Origin: Caulobacter sp. RHG1
GTDB lineage: Bacteria > Pseudomonadota > Alphaproteobacteria > Caulobacterales > Caulobacteraceae
Length of the DNA: 64,000 nt
Reading direction: 5' to 3'
Assembly: GCF_013181195.1 (NCBI RefSeq)
Contig: NZ_SMZP01000010.1
Span: forward strand, 124,001-188,000
Under the pieces are notes generated by a model. That model did not search any database. It saw only the letters and a list, made by a program, of their open reading frames with translations, and was not told the origin of the DNA. Positions 16,264 through 26,271 of the stretch are shown piece after piece. A program made the translations under genes and the position numbers. How positions within the stretch are numbered: position 1 is the first letter of the stretch; each line of letters starts with the position of its first letter.

Positions 16264-17535
16264 TCAGGATGCGGAGAACAACGCCTTGTCGAACGCCTCG
16301 CCCGCCTTCAGGGACGACTTGGCGCCGAGCACGGCGGTGGCGGCGCGACGGCCCGACAGGAGACGCGCGGCCAGGCGGGCGACGTCGGCGGGGGTGACGG
16401 CGTCGACCTCGGCGGCCAGCTCGGTCGGCGGATAAAGACGATCGAACAGCAGCACCTGCCCCGCGCCCTGCTCGGCGCGCGACAGAGGCTGCTCACGGGC
16501 CATGAACATGTGGGCCTTCAGCTGGGCCTTGGCGCGGGCCAGTTCGGCGGGCTCGATGCGCTCGGCCAGCTTCAGGATCTCGCCGGCGCAGACCTTGGCC
16601 GTCTCCACCGCATCGCCGGCCGCGCAGCCGGCATAGACGCCCAACGCGCCGTGGTCGGCGTAGGTGTCGGCATAGGCGTCGATATTGTAGGCCAGACCGC
16701 GCTTCTCGCGGGCTTCCTGGAACAGGCGCGAGGACATGCCGCCACCCAGGCACTCGGCGAAGATCCGCAGGGCGAAATAGTCGTCCTCGCGCGAACCGCA
16801 GGCCGGCAGCATGAAGACCAGATGCGCTTGTTCCAGCTTGCGGGCCTCGGCCTGCGGGCCGCCGACAAAGGCGGCCGGAGCCGGCACGTCAGCGCCGGGC
16901 GTGGCGGGCAAATCACCGAACGCGCGCTCAGCGGCGGCCATCAGCTCGGCTTCGTTCACGGCGCCCGTGGCGCTGACCACCAGGCGGTCTGCGGCGTAGA
17001 GAGCCCCGCGCCAGTCAGACAGGGCCTCGACGGTGGCGGCCTCGACCGTGGCGTCGCTGCCCAGGATCGGACGGCCCACAGGATGGTCGCCCCAGCAGGC
17101 GCGCTGGATCAGGTCGAAGACATAGTCGTCGGGCGCGTCGGCGGCCTCGGCGATCTCTTGGGCGACGACCTGCTTCTCGCGGGTCAGGTCGGCGGGATCC
17201 AGGGTCGGCCGCAGGACGAGGTCGGCGATGACATCCATGCCCAGATCCAGCCCGCCCTTCAGGGCCCGCACCTGGAAGCTGGTGCGCTCATAGCCGGTGG
17301 CGGCGTTGATCGAGCCGCCTTCGCTCTCGATGACCTCGACGATGTCGCGCGACGAGCGGGCCCCAGCCCCCTTGAACACCATGTGCTCCAGGAGGTGCGA
17401 CCAGCCCGAGCGCGCCGTATCCTCATAGGCCGCCCCGCGCCCCGCCACGACAGTGAGCGCCAGGGTTTCAAGGCCCGGCATCGGGTCACAGACGACGCGG
17501 ACGCCGTTCTTCAGGGTGCGGAGGGAGGCGGTCAT
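16264..17535 (-). CDS. M16 family zinc metallopeptidase
   Basis: This 423-residue pitrilysin/processing-peptidase homologue has the inverted zinc motif HLLEH at residues 47-51 and a downstream Glu-rich helix (QEIAEAADAPDDYVFD). The C-terminal half contains REKRGLAYNIDAY, typical of mitochondrial-processing-peptidase-like M16B members. These enzymes degrade short peptides. There is no clear signal peptide. Following thrC on the same strand is a recurrent arrangement in alphaproteobacteria. Confidence 0.92.
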   Translation of the reverse strand: MTASLRTLKNGVRVVCDPMPGLETLALTVVAGRGAAYEDTARSGWSHLLEHMVFKGAGARSSRDIVEVIESEGGSINAATGYERTSFQVRALKGGLDLGMDVIADLVLRPTLDPADLTREKQVVAQEIAEAADAPDDYVFDLIQRACWGDHPVGRPILGSDATVEAATVEALSDWRGALYAADRLVVSATGAVNEAELMAAAERAFGDLPATPGADVPAPAAFVGGPQAEARKLEQAHLVFMLPACGSREDDYFALRIFAECLGGGMSSRLFQEAREKRGLAYNIDAYADTYADHGALGVYAGCAAGDAVETAKVCAGEILKLAERIEPAELARAKAQLKAHMFMAREQPLSRAEQGAGQVLLFDRLYPPTELAAEVDAVTPADVARLAARLLSGRRAATAVLGAKSSLKAGEAFDKALFSAS

Positions 17536-17581
17536 GTGGCGCGGTATCTAGGACGCCGCGCCCATAAACGCCAGTGCGGCC

Positions 17582-18979
17582 TCAGCTATTGGCCGCGAAG
17601 GTCCGCACGAAGGCCTTGATGGTCGCGCCGTCGGCTGGCAGCCGCTCGAACTTCTCGGGCTTCCTGGAGAGGTCCGGCGTGGCGCGCGGGGTCGAGGGCA
17701 GCAGGCCCGTGGCGGCCTGGACCGCTTCGGGGAACTTGGCCGGGTGGGCGGTCGACAGCACCACGACCGGCACCGACGCAGGCACGTCGACGCCGACCGC
17801 CGCGGCCAGGCCGACGGCGGTGTGGGGGTCGATGACCTCGCCGGTCTCGTTCAGGGTCGAGAGCATGGTCTTGGCGGTGTCGGCCTCGGTGACCGACGCG
17901 CCGCGGAACAACTCGCACATCCAGGCGTAGGCGGCCGGCGGGATATCCAGCAGGCCGGTGTCGGCGAAGGCGCGGAAGGCCCGGCCGGTCTCGGTGCCGT
18001 CCCGGCGGACGGCTTCGAAGTAGAGGCGCTCGAAGTTGGAGGCGACCTGGATGTCCATGGCCGGGCTCTGGGTCGCGGCCACCGCGCCGCGCGCATAGCG
18101 GCCGGTCTCGAAGGCGCGGGCCAGGATGTCGTTGGAGTTGGTCGCCGCCGTCACCGAATGGATCGGCAGGCCCAGCTTCTTGGCCACGAAGGCCGCATAG
18201 GCGTCGCCGAAATTGCCCGTGGGGACGACGAAGGCCACTTCACGGTTCGGTGCGCCCAAGGCGACGGCCGAGGTGAAGTAGTAGACGCTCTGGGCCGCGA
18301 TCCGCGCCCAGTTGATCGAGTTGACGCCCGACAGGTCCACGGCGTGGCGGAACTGGTCGTCCTGGAAGGCCGACTTGACGATGTGCTGGCAGTCGTCAAA
18401 CGAACCCAGCACCGAGACGCAGGCGACATTGCCATCGACGGCCGTGGTCATGAACCGGCGCTGCACCTCGCTGATGCGGCCTTCCGGGAAGAGCGCGACG
18501 ATGCGAGCGTTCTTGCGGCCGCGGAACGCCTCGACGGCCGCGCCGCCGGTGTCGCCCGAGGTGGCGCAGATGATGGTCATCTTCCGCGACTGACGCTCCA
18601 GCACGTAGTCGTACAGCCGGCCCAGCAGCTGCATCGCCACGTCCTTGAACGCCAGGGTCGGACCGTGGAACAGCTCAAGCAGGTAGCGGTTGGCGGTCAG
18701 TTGCTTGACCGGCACGACGGCCGTGTGAGCGAAGGTGGCGTAGGCCTCCTCGCACATGTGCCGCAGGTCGTCGGCCGGGATGTCGTCGCCGACGAACTTG
18801 CCGACCACGGCGGCGGCCACCTCGGCATAGGGCTTTCCCGCGAAGCCCGCGATCTCGGCGGCCGAGAAGGCCGGCCATTCGGAGGGCACGTACAGGCCGC
18901 CGTCGGGGGCCAGGCCGGCCAGCACCGCATCGAGGAAGCCGATGGTCGCGGCCTGGCCGCGGGTCGATACGTAGCGCAT
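17582..18979 (-). CDS. thrC: Threonine synthase
   Basis: This 465-residue PLP enzyme converts O-phosphohomoserine to threonine. The N-terminus MRYVSTRGQA and the segment GLAPDGGLYVP are diagnostic. The PLP lysine is Lys112 in HGPTLAFKDVA, and CATSGDTGGAAVEAF forms the phosphate loop. The ATG at 18979 overlaps the stop of the SURF1 gene (TGATG), so translation of the two is probably coupled. The longer open frame upstream is a shadow of SURF1. This ties amino-acid synthesis to the end of the cytochrome oxidase transcript. Confidence 0.96.
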   Translation of the reverse strand: MRYVSTRGQAATIGFLDAVLAGLAPDGGLYVPSEWPAFSAAEIAGFAGKPYAEVAAAVVGKFVGDDIPADDLRHMCEEAYATFAHTAVVPVKQLTANRYLLELFHGPTLAFKDVAMQLLGRLYDYVLERQSRKMTIICATSGDTGGAAVEAFRGRKNARIVALFPEGRISEVQRRFMTTAVDGNVACVSVLGSFDDCQHIVKSAFQDDQFRHAVDLSGVNSINWARIAAQSVYYFTSAVALGAPNREVAFVVPTGNFGDAYAAFVAKKLGLPIHSVTAATNSNDILARAFETGRYARGAVAATQSPAMDIQVASNFERLYFEAVRRDGTETGRAFRAFADTGLLDIPPAAYAWMCELFRGASVTEADTAKTMLSTLNETGEVIDPHTAVGLAAAVGVDVPASVPVVVLSTAHPAKFPEAVQAATGLLPSTPRATPDLSRKPEKFERLPADGATIKAFVRTFAANS

Positions 18980-19662
18980 CAGGGTCTCAATCTCCGCCAG
19001 AGCATGGCGGCATAGATAAACAGCAGGGTTACGGCAAGACCGAACCACGTCAGGGCGTATTCCAGGTGCCGATTGGAAATTTCTACCGGCAAGGGCGCCA
19101 CGGTGACACCGTCGACCTTGGGCGAGACCTGTTCTGCCATCAGCACGTGGTGCGAGGGCTTGGGCCCCATCAGGGTTTCGATGATCCGCTTGCGCTCGTC
19201 GCCGCCAAGCTGGTCGGAGGCCGCGAGCACACCGATCACCTTGGCCGGCGGCGCGAAGGCCTTTTGGCCGCCCGTCGGCTGACCCGTAAGCGCATCGACG
19301 ACGCCCAGGTCGACAAGGATCGCGCTGTTGACGGCTCCGGAGAGCTGACAGACCGCTTGGGCGCGCCATACGATGTCGCCGTCACGGATGCCGTAGACCA
19401 GAGGCAGGTCAGCGCGGGCCGAAGCCGGCGCACAGTTCGCCTCGACGCGGGTCCAGGAGACATCTTCACCCTTTGCGGCGGCCGCCAGCACCGGGGCCAG
19501 CGGCACGGCCGGCGCGGCCTTCAGCTTCTCCAGGCGGACCAGCAGGTCCTCCTTCCAGGCCAGGCGCTTCATCTGCCAGGCGCCGAGACCGCACAGGATC
19601 ACGAACGAGATGGCGACGGCGATGGTCAGGCCGAAGGGGAAACCAGGCTTCTTCTCAGACAT
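18979..19662 (-). CDS. SURF1 family cytochrome oxidase assembly protein
   Basis: This 227-residue protein has the SURF1 topology: one N-terminal membrane helix (about 11-28), a periplasmic domain, and a C-terminal helix (about 204-222) ending in basic residues. The segments LGAWQMKRLAWKEDLL near the N-terminus and NRHLEYALTWFGLA near the end are characteristic. SURF1 (Shy1) helps insert haem a into subunit I of aa3 oxidases. Its position beyond ctaE fits this job. Confidence 0.93.
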   Translation of the reverse strand: MSEKKPGFPFGLTIAVAISFVILCGLGAWQMKRLAWKEDLLVRLEKLKAAPAVPLAPVLAAAAKGEDVSWTRVEANCAPASARADLPLVYGIRDGDIVWRAQAVCQLSGAVNSAILVDLGVVDALTGQPTGGQKAFAPPAKVIGVLAASDQLGGDERKRIIETLMGPKPSHHVLMAEQVSPKVDGVTVAPLPVEISNRHLEYALTWFGLAVTLLFIYAAMLWRRLRP

Positions 19663-20032
19663 CGCCCCGCCCCGCTTCCGAAGCCTTCTGGGCGTACTGG
19701 GCGGCGACCATCAGTCCCTTGGCCGGGCGCATCAGGCCCAGGGTGATGACGAACACCGCCGGCAGCCACACGACCAGCAGCGCCCACACCGGCCAGTTCC
19801 AGGCGAACATCGAGAACAGCGCCCCGAACGCGCAGATCGTCCCGGCGATCAGGATCACGAAGGTCGCCGCGCCGTCGCCGGTCTCGTACTTGGAAAGGTC
19901 AAAGCCGCAGGCTTCGCAGGCCGGGGCCACCTTCAGGAAGCCCTCGAACAGATGCCCCTCGCCGCAGTGGGGACACAGGCTGCGCGCGCCGGCGCTGTAG
20001 GGGTTGGTCGCAAAAGAAGAAGGATGGGTCAT
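19655..20032 (-). CDS. DUF983 membrane protein
   Basis: This 125-residue protein begins with two CxxC pairs (CPHCGEGHLF at about 20-29 and CEACGFD at 36-42) that form a zinc-ribbon. Two hydrophobic segments follow at about 57-77 and 80-102. DUF983 genes sit by cytochrome oxidase clusters in many alphaproteobacteria, suggesting an assembly role, but the function is not established. Its 3' end overlaps the SURF1 start by 8 bp. Confidence 0.88.
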   Translation of the reverse strand: MTHPSSFATNPYSAGARSLCPHCGEGHLFEGFLKVAPACEACGFDLSKYETGDGAATFVILIAGTICAFGALFSMFAWNWPVWALLVVWLPAVFVITLGLMRPAKGLMVAAQYAQKASEAGRGDV

Positions 20033-20045
20033 TATGGACGCCCGA

Positions 20046-20084
20046 AACGAAAAAGGCCCGGAACGCTGGTCTGCGTTCCGGGCC
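20046..20084 (-). terminator. Intrinsic terminator after ctaE
   Basis: A perfect 12-bp stem (GGCCCGGAACGC/GCGTTCCGGGCC at 20055-20066 and 20073-20084, 6-nt loop) is followed on the minus strand by TTTTTCGTT. It lies 18 bp after the ctaE stop and just before the DUF983 start. It could separate or attenuate the assembly genes relative to the structural genes. Confidence 0.9.
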
Positions 20085-20101
20085 CCTCTGATCCTAGGAT
20101 C

Positions 20102-20974
20102 TTAGTGAGCCGAGGCCCCGAAGATCACGTAGATGAACGCGAACAGGAACAGCCAGACCACGTCCACGAAGTGCCAGTACCAGGCGGCCGCTTCGAAGCC
20201 GAAGTGCTGCTTGGGCGTGAAGGCGCCGTTCATCAGGCGGATCAGGCAGACGATCAGGAAGATCGTGCCGACGAACACGTGGAAGCCGTGGAAGCCGGTC
20301 GCCAGGAAGAAGGTCGAGCCATAGAGGCCCGAGTTCACGGCGGCTTCCGAGTAGAACAGCTGCTCGTGGTTGATGTGGGCGTACTCGACCACCTGGATGC
20401 AGGTGAACAGCGCGCCCAGCAGCACGGTCAGGATCAGGCCCCACTTGGCGCCCTTGCGGTCGCCGACCTGCAGAGCATGGTGAGCCCAGGTGACCGTCGT
20501 GCCCGAGAGCAGCAGGGTCAGGGTGTTGACCAGCGGCAGGCGCCAGGCCGAGACGGTCTCGACGCCGGCCGGCGGCCAGGTGGCCCAGGCGGTGCGGACT
20601 TCCTCGATGGTCGAGAGTTCACGATGGCCGTGGAACAGGGCCATTTCGAAGAACATCCAGAACCACGCCACGAAGAACATCACTTCCGAAGCGATGAACA
20701 GGATCATGCCGTAGCGCAGGCCGATCGAGACGACCGGGGTGTGGTCGCCGACCTTGGCTTCCTTGGCCACGTCCGACCACCAGCCGAACATGGTGTAGAG
20801 GACGCCGGCCAGGCCTGCGGCGAAGATCGCCCAGTTGCCCTTTTCCAGACCCAGGAAACCACCCTTGACCCAGCCGATCAGGCCGACGGCCATGACGACG
20901 GAAGCCATCGAGCCGACGAACGGCCACGGGCTGGGCGGAAGGATGTGATAATCGTGTTTAACGGCGCCGGCCAT
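20102..20974 (-). CDS. ctaE: Cytochrome c oxidase subunit III
   Basis: The 290-residue protein has seven predicted membrane helices and the subunit III signatures HDYHILPPSPWPFVGS at the N-terminus, FWMFFEMALFHG in helix III and GFHGFHVFVGTIFL near the end, with the conserved Glu in helix III. Subunit III stabilises the core of the aa3 oxidase and supports proton uptake. It starts at ATG 20974, 70 bp downstream of ctaG, and is followed by a strong terminator. Confidence 0.96.
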   Translation of the reverse strand: MAGAVKHDYHILPPSPWPFVGSMASVVMAVGLIGWVKGGFLGLEKGNWAIFAAGLAGVLYTMFGWWSDVAKEAKVGDHTPVVSIGLRYGMILFIASEVMFFVAWFWMFFEMALFHGHRELSTIEEVRTAWATWPPAGVETVSAWRLPLVNTLTLLLSGTTVTWAHHALQVGDRKGAKWGLILTVLLGALFTCIQVVEYAHINHEQLFYSEAAVNSGLYGSTFFLATGFHGFHVFVGTIFLIVCLIRLMNGAFTPKQHFGFEAAAWYWHFVDVVWLFLFAFIYVIFGASAH

Positions 20975-21044
20975 GTTGCTGCTAACCCTTATATCCCTCT
21001 GATCACGGCGCTGGTCCCCCTACGCCGCAGTCCTTAAGTGAACG

Positions 21045-21701
21045 CTATAGCCCTCTCGACGGCGTGCCGCCAAGAGGTTCCACGATGCGAGGCGAGGTCG
21101 CCGCCGCCACCTTGTCGTTTTTGTCGCCTTCGACCGCCGGGAAGAACGTGTAGCTGAGCGTGATCTCGTTCTTGCCCTTGGTCTCGGGATCGTCGACGAA
21201 CTTCGGATCCACAAAGTAGACGATCGGGAATTCCACCGTCTGGTGGGGCTGGATCGTCTGGCTGGTGAAGCAGAAGCATTCCAGTTTCTGGAAGTACGGC
21301 CCCGCCGATTCCGGCACGACGTTGTAGAGCGCGCGGCCGGTGATCGGCTTGTCGGTGGGATTGCTGACCTTGAAGAAGGCCAGGCCCGTCTCGCCGATGC
21401 GCAGGTCCTGGCTGGCCTGCAGGGTCTGGAAGGTCCAGGGCAGGTCGCGCAGGTTGGCGTCGAATCGGACGGTGATCTTGCGATCCAGGATCGTGGTCGG
21501 AGCGGCCTCGGCCTTGCGGACCGTGCCGTCGAAGCCGGTGACCTGGCAGAACAGCTTGTACAGCGGTACGGCCGCATAGGCCGCGCCGACCATGCCGAAG
21601 AAGGCCGCGCCGCAGATCAGCGCCACCCGGCCGTTTCGGCGGGCCATGGCTTCCTGCGCGGTCTCCGGGCCCTTCGGGGCCTTAGGCGTGCGGGTGAACA
21701 T
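21045..21701 (-). CDS. ctaG: Cytochrome c oxidase assembly protein CtaG (Cox11)
   Basis: This 218-residue protein has one N-terminal membrane helix (about 26-46) and a periplasmic Cox11 domain. The copper-binding CFCF motif is Cys142/Cys144 in KLECFCFTSQTI, with the family segments AAVPLYKLFCQVTGF and VYFVDPKFVDD. Cox11 delivers copper to the CuB site of subunit I. The start overlaps a 52-residue membrane protein gene by 20 bp, giving tight coupling within the oxidase cluster. Confidence 0.95.
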   Translation of the reverse strand: MFTRTPKAPKGPETAQEAMARRNGRVALICGAAFFGMVGAAYAAVPLYKLFCQVTGFDGTVRKAEAAPTTILDRKITVRFDANLRDLPWTFQTLQASQDLRIGETGLAFFKVSNPTDKPITGRALYNVVPESAGPYFQKLECFCFTSQTIQPHQTVEFPIVYFVDPKFVDDPETKGKNEITLSYTFFPAVEGDKNDKVAAATSPRIVEPLGGTPSRGL

Positions 21702-21840
21702 TGCCGGCGAGCCTCACCAGGGTGACCACGAACACCAGGATGACGAAGGTGACCAGGCCCAGGGCCAGGGCCAGGTTGCGGCCATTGCGGGCCTTCTTGG
21801 CCGCCTCTTGGGCGTCCTTGGTGTCGAGCGGTTGGTTCAC
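21682..21840 (-). CDS. Small membrane protein (CoxF-like) in oxidase operon
   Basis: A 52-residue reading frame starts at GTG 21840, overlaps the ctaB stop by 4 bp (GTGA), and ends 20 bp inside ctaG. The product starts VNQPLDTKDAQEAAKKARNG. It has a charged N-terminus with KKARNGRN, one hydrophobic helix of about 22 residues (LALALGLVTFVILVFVVTLV), then RLAGNVHPHA. This looks like the small CoxF-type ORF found between ctaB and ctaG in other alphaproteobacteria, whose role is unclear. It is easily missed because it is short and starts with GTG. Confidence 0.85.
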   Translation of the reverse strand: MNQPLDTKDAQEAAKKARNGRNLALALGLVTFVILVFVVTLVRLAGNVHPHA

Positions 21841-22841
21841 TTCAGCAGCTCCAGCGCCTGCAGCCCCACCACGGCCTCGCCCAACAGGGCGGCGAACAGG
21901 GCGAACAGATAGAGGATCGAGAAGGCGAACAGGTTACGGGCGGCCTTGGCCCCCGCGGCCTTCTCGTCTTCGGAGACGTCGTACAGGGCCCGGTCGGCCA
22001 GGCGCGGATCGGCCGCGTCGCCCGCCTTGCTGACGAAGACTCGCCAGGCCAGGACCAGGAACACCAGATCGCCCAGGGCCGCGACGGCCAGGTACAGCGG
22101 ACCGCCCAGGCCGGTGAAGGCCGGGATCAGGCAGATAGGGGTGAAGATCAGGCTGTAGATCAGGATCTGCTTGCGGGTCTCGCGCGCGCCCTTGACCACC
22201 GGCAGCATCGGCACGCCGGCCTTGGCATAGTCGGTGGTGACGTACAGCGACAGCGCCCAGAAGTGCGGCGGCGTCCAGAAGAAGATGATGGCGACCATCA
22301 GCCAGGCGTTCAGCGGGGCCGAGCCCGTGGCGGCAGCCCAGCCGATCGCGGGCGGCAGGGCTCCGGCCAGACCGCCGATGACGATGTTCTGCGCCGTCCA
22401 GCGCTTCAGCCACATCGTGTAGACGACGGCGTAGAAGACGATGGTGAAGGCCAGCAGGCCCGCGGCGAACCAGTTGATGGCGAAGCCGAGGAACATCACT
22501 GACAGCAGGCTGAGCACGACGCCGAGGGTGGCCGCCTCCTCGCCCTTGACCTTGCCGGCCGGGACGGGACGGCCGCGGGTGCGGCGCATCTGCTGGTCGA
22601 TATCGGCGTCGTACCACATGTTCAGCGCGCCCGAGGCCCCGGCCCCGACGGCGATGCAGAGAACGGCGATCGCGCCCAGCACGGGGTGGATCGGCGCACG
22701 GGCGGCCAGCAGGCCGGTCAGGCCGGTGAACACCACCAGCGACATCACGCGCGGCTTCATCAGCTGGAAGTAATCCTGCCAGCGCGCGGTTTCGGTCGTG
22801 TCCGAAACGGTGTCCGGAGTCATGGCGGCGGTCTTCGACAT
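21837..22841 (-). CDS. ctaB: Protohaem IX farnesyltransferase
   Basis: This 334-residue UbiA-family prenyltransferase has about nine membrane helices. The Asp-rich motif lies in NMWYDADIDQQMRRTRGRP and the second conserved loop in KRWTAQNIVIGG. It transfers farnesyl to haem b to make haem o for the aa3 oxidase. Its start at 22841 lies 98 bp from ctaD, with a hairpin between them. The downstream GTG start overlaps its stop. Confidence 0.96.
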   Translation of the reverse strand: MSKTAAMTPDTVSDTTETARWQDYFQLMKPRVMSLVVFTGLTGLLAARAPIHPVLGAIAVLCIAVGAGASGALNMWYDADIDQQMRRTRGRPVPAGKVKGEEAATLGVVLSLLSVMFLGFAINWFAAGLLAFTIVFYAVVYTMWLKRWTAQNIVIGGLAGALPPAIGWAAATGSAPLNAWLMVAIIFFWTPPHFWALSLYVTTDYAKAGVPMLPVVKGARETRKQILIYSLIFTPICLIPAFTGLGGPLYLAVAALGDLVFLVLAWRVFVSKAGDAADPRLADRALYDVSEDEKAAGAKAARNLFAFSILYLFALFAALLGEAVVGLQALELLK

Positions 22842-22875
22842 GGTGATTGAAATATAGCGGTCTTTAATGGGCGAA

Positions 22876-22913
22876 GGGCGCGGCCCAGACCCTTAAGGAT
22901 CCTGGCCGCGCCC
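22876..22913 (-). terminator. Hairpin between ctaD and ctaB
   Basis: A 10-bp GC stem (GGGCGCGGCC/GGCCGCGCCC at 22876-22885 and 22904-22913) encloses the small palindrome CCTTAAGG. The minus-strand tail is not U-rich (TTCGCCCATT), so it may be an mRNA-stability or attenuation element rather than a strong terminator. It follows the ctaD stop by 27 bp. Confidence 0.5.
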
Positions 22914-22939
22914 CCGTTTAGCGTAATTAGGTCAACAGC

Positions 22940-24622
<1,683 letters not shown>

Positions 24623-24633
24623 CTACAGGTATC

Positions 24634-25578
24634 TTAGGCCGCCGGCGCGGCGGGAGCCGCGGCCGGGACGGAAGCGGGAGCGGCGGCCGGAGCCGAGGCG
24701 GGGGTCGCAGCAGCAGCGGCGGCGCCTGCATCAGCAGGAGCGGCCGGCGCGGCGGCCGGAGCCGGCGGAGCGGTCTTGGAAGCGACCCAGGCGTCGAACT
24801 GCGCCTGCGTCACGACCTGGATCTCGATCGGCATGTTGGCGTGGTCGACGCCGCACAGTTCCGAGCACTGACCGTAGAACACGCCGGTCTTCTCGGCCTT
24901 GAACCAGGTTTCGTTCAGGCGGCCCGGGATGGCGTCGATCTTCAGACCGAAGGCCGGCAGGGCGAAGGCGTGGATGACGTCGGCGCCGGTGACCTGCACG
25001 CGGACGACCTGGTTCACAGGGACGACCATCGCGTTGTCGGCGGCCAGCAGGTACGGGACCTTCTTGGCGTCGGCCTGTTCCTTGGTCAGCGGCAGCGACA
25101 CGATCTCGCTGACCTTCTGGTCAGGATATTCGTAGCCCCAGTACCACTGATAGCCCGTGGCCTTCACGGTCATGTAGGGCTTGGGCATGTCGTTGTAGTG
25201 GAACAGCAGCCGGAACGAGAAGATGGCGATGACCATCAGGATCAGCACCGGGACCAGGGTCCAGATGATCTCGATCGTGGTGTTGTGGCTGAACTTGGCC
25301 GGAACCGGGTTCGCCTTCTTGTTGTAGCGCACCGCAATCCAGATCAGCAGGCCCAGCACCAGCAAGGTGATGGCCGTGATGATCGGCAGCAGGATGATGT
25401 TGTGGAACCAGATCGCGTGGTGCTTCAGCTCCGACGCGGCGGGTTGCAGGTCGATGGCCCCCGGCGTGGGTTGGCCCATCAGATCTTCGGCGAGGGCGTG
25501 CCCCGCGAAAACGACACTGGCGGCGAGCGCGCTGGCGCCCGTCAAGACCCGCCGAATCCCCGAAAATTGCGCCTTCAT
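24634..25578 (-). CDS. ctaC: Cytochrome c oxidase subunit II
   Basis: With the ATG at 25578 the product is 314 aa. It has a signal peptide (MKAQFSGIRRVLTGASALAA followed by a cleavage-like GHALA) and two helices (about 59-82 and 104-126). A periplasmic cupredoxin domain carries all CuA ligands (His203, Cys238, Glu240, Cys242, His246, Met249). An Ala/Pro-rich C-tail (about 265-314) is unusual in length. A GTG 48 bp upstream would extend the frame, but it overlaps an FNR/FixK-like box and spoils the signal peptide. It accepts electrons from cytochrome c. Confidence 0.94.
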   Translation of the reverse strand: MKAQFSGIRRVLTGASALAASVVFAGHALAEDLMGQPTPGAIDLQPAASELKHHAIWFHNIILLPIITAITLLVLGLLIWIAVRYNKKANPVPAKFSHNTTIEIIWTLVPVLILMVIAIFSFRLLFHYNDMPKPYMTVKATGYQWYWGYEYPDQKVSEIVSLPLTKEQADAKKVPYLLAADNAMVVPVNQVVRVQVTGADVIHAFALPAFGLKIDAIPGRLNETWFKAEKTGVFYGQCSELCGVDHANMPIEIQVVTQAQFDAWVASKTAPPAPAAAPAAPADAGAAAAAATPASAPAAAPASVPAAAPAAPAA

Positions 25579-25606
25579 ATCCCTCACGGCCCGTTTCGGC
25601 GGCGTT

Positions 25607-25620
25607 TTGACATCGATCAA
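25607..25620. promoter_or_regulatory. FNR/FixK-like box upstream of ctaC
   Basis: TTGACATCGATCAA differs at one position from the FNR/FixK consensus TTGAT-N4-ATCAA. It lies 29 bp upstream of the ctaC start. At this distance a bound activator would place the transcription start at or inside the start codon, so repression under low oxygen is the more natural reading. It is a sequence match only. Confidence 0.4.
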
Positions 25621-25875
25621 TGTCACAGCGCGCCGACTTGCTTATTACGACCCCGATGATGGCGGGAGCCACGACCGACAAGGTCCAAAAGGACACGCGT
25701 CGACGCCCAGCCCGCCCCAAGAGGCCGATCCACGGGGCTGCATACGCGCATCGTCCCCGGTTGCCAAGCACCAGAGACCACGCTCTGAGCATGGGATTGG
25801 CGCGCCCCGCCTCAAGCCCCCGAAAAACCTGCGCCGCAACGGCTTTCCTCAATTTCCGCATCATTACGTATTGTT

Positions 25876-25897
25876 CATGGCAAGGTACCTTGTGATG
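25876..25897. promoter_or_regulatory. Candidate PadR operator
   Basis: CAAGGTACCTTG at 25881-25892 is a perfect 12-bp palindrome. Two bases outward on each side the symmetry resumes with CAT and ATG, giving a 22-bp dyad. A further half-site-like AGTACCTGG follows at 25901. It lies 47 bp upstream of the padR start, where a winged-helix autorepressor would bind. The promoter elements around it are not clear. Confidence 0.6.
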
Positions 25898-25944
25898 CTC
25901 AGTACCTGGCGGTAGAAGAGAGCATCCAAGGAGGCGAGGACGAC

Positions 25945-26271
25945 GTGCCGGAAGCCATTGAAATCCAATTGAAGAAAGGCGTGCTGGCGCTGTGCGTGCT
26001 GGCCCTGCTCTCGCACGCCGACAACTACGCCTACGAGATCGCCAGCAGGCTGACGAAGGACATCGATATGGGGGAAGGGACGATCTATCCGCTGATGCGC
26101 CGCATGCAGTCGGATGGACTGGTGGAAACCTATCTGGTCGAGAGCCAGAGCGGGCCGCCGCGCAAGTATTATCGCCTGACGGCCGCTGGCCGTCGCAGCT
26201 TCGAGCAGCAGAAGGCCGAATGGGCGACGTTCTCGAACGCCGTCAACGCCATCGTGGGAGCCGCCGCATGA
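25945..26271 (+). CDS. PadR family transcriptional regulator
   Basis: This 108-residue protein has the short PadR winged-helix form (PadR-s2 type): KKGVLALCVLALLSHADNYAYEIASRL, then MGEGTIYPLMRRMQSDGLV with the recognition helix, then the wing PPRKYYRLTAAGRR. It starts at GTG 25945 after a strong RBS (aaggaggcgagga). Such regulators usually repress their own operon and respond to membrane stress or aromatic or drug ligands. The stop overlaps the next ATG (ATGA). Confidence 0.94.
   Translation: MPEAIEIQLKKGVLALCVLALLSHADNYAYEIASRLTKDIDMGEGTIYPLMRRMQSDGLVETYLVESQSGPPRKYYRLTAAGRRSFEQQKAEWATFSNAVNAIVGAAA

Larger units (their letters stand above)
25579..25944. other. Intergenic region between ctaC and padR (366 bp)
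   Basis: No convincing gene lies in this gap. It holds the divergent promoters of the oxidase operon (left) and the padR operon (right), with the FNR/FixK-like box at 25607 and the 22-bp palindrome at 25876. A 91-codon plus-strand frame from about 25620 is low-complexity, Arg/Pro-rich and crosses both regulatory sites, so I do not call it. Confidence 0.7.

Noticed and set aside
25620-25895. 91-codon ORF between ctaC and padR
   Set aside because: Arg/Pro-rich, with no RBS or family. It crosses the promoter region and the PadR palindrome.
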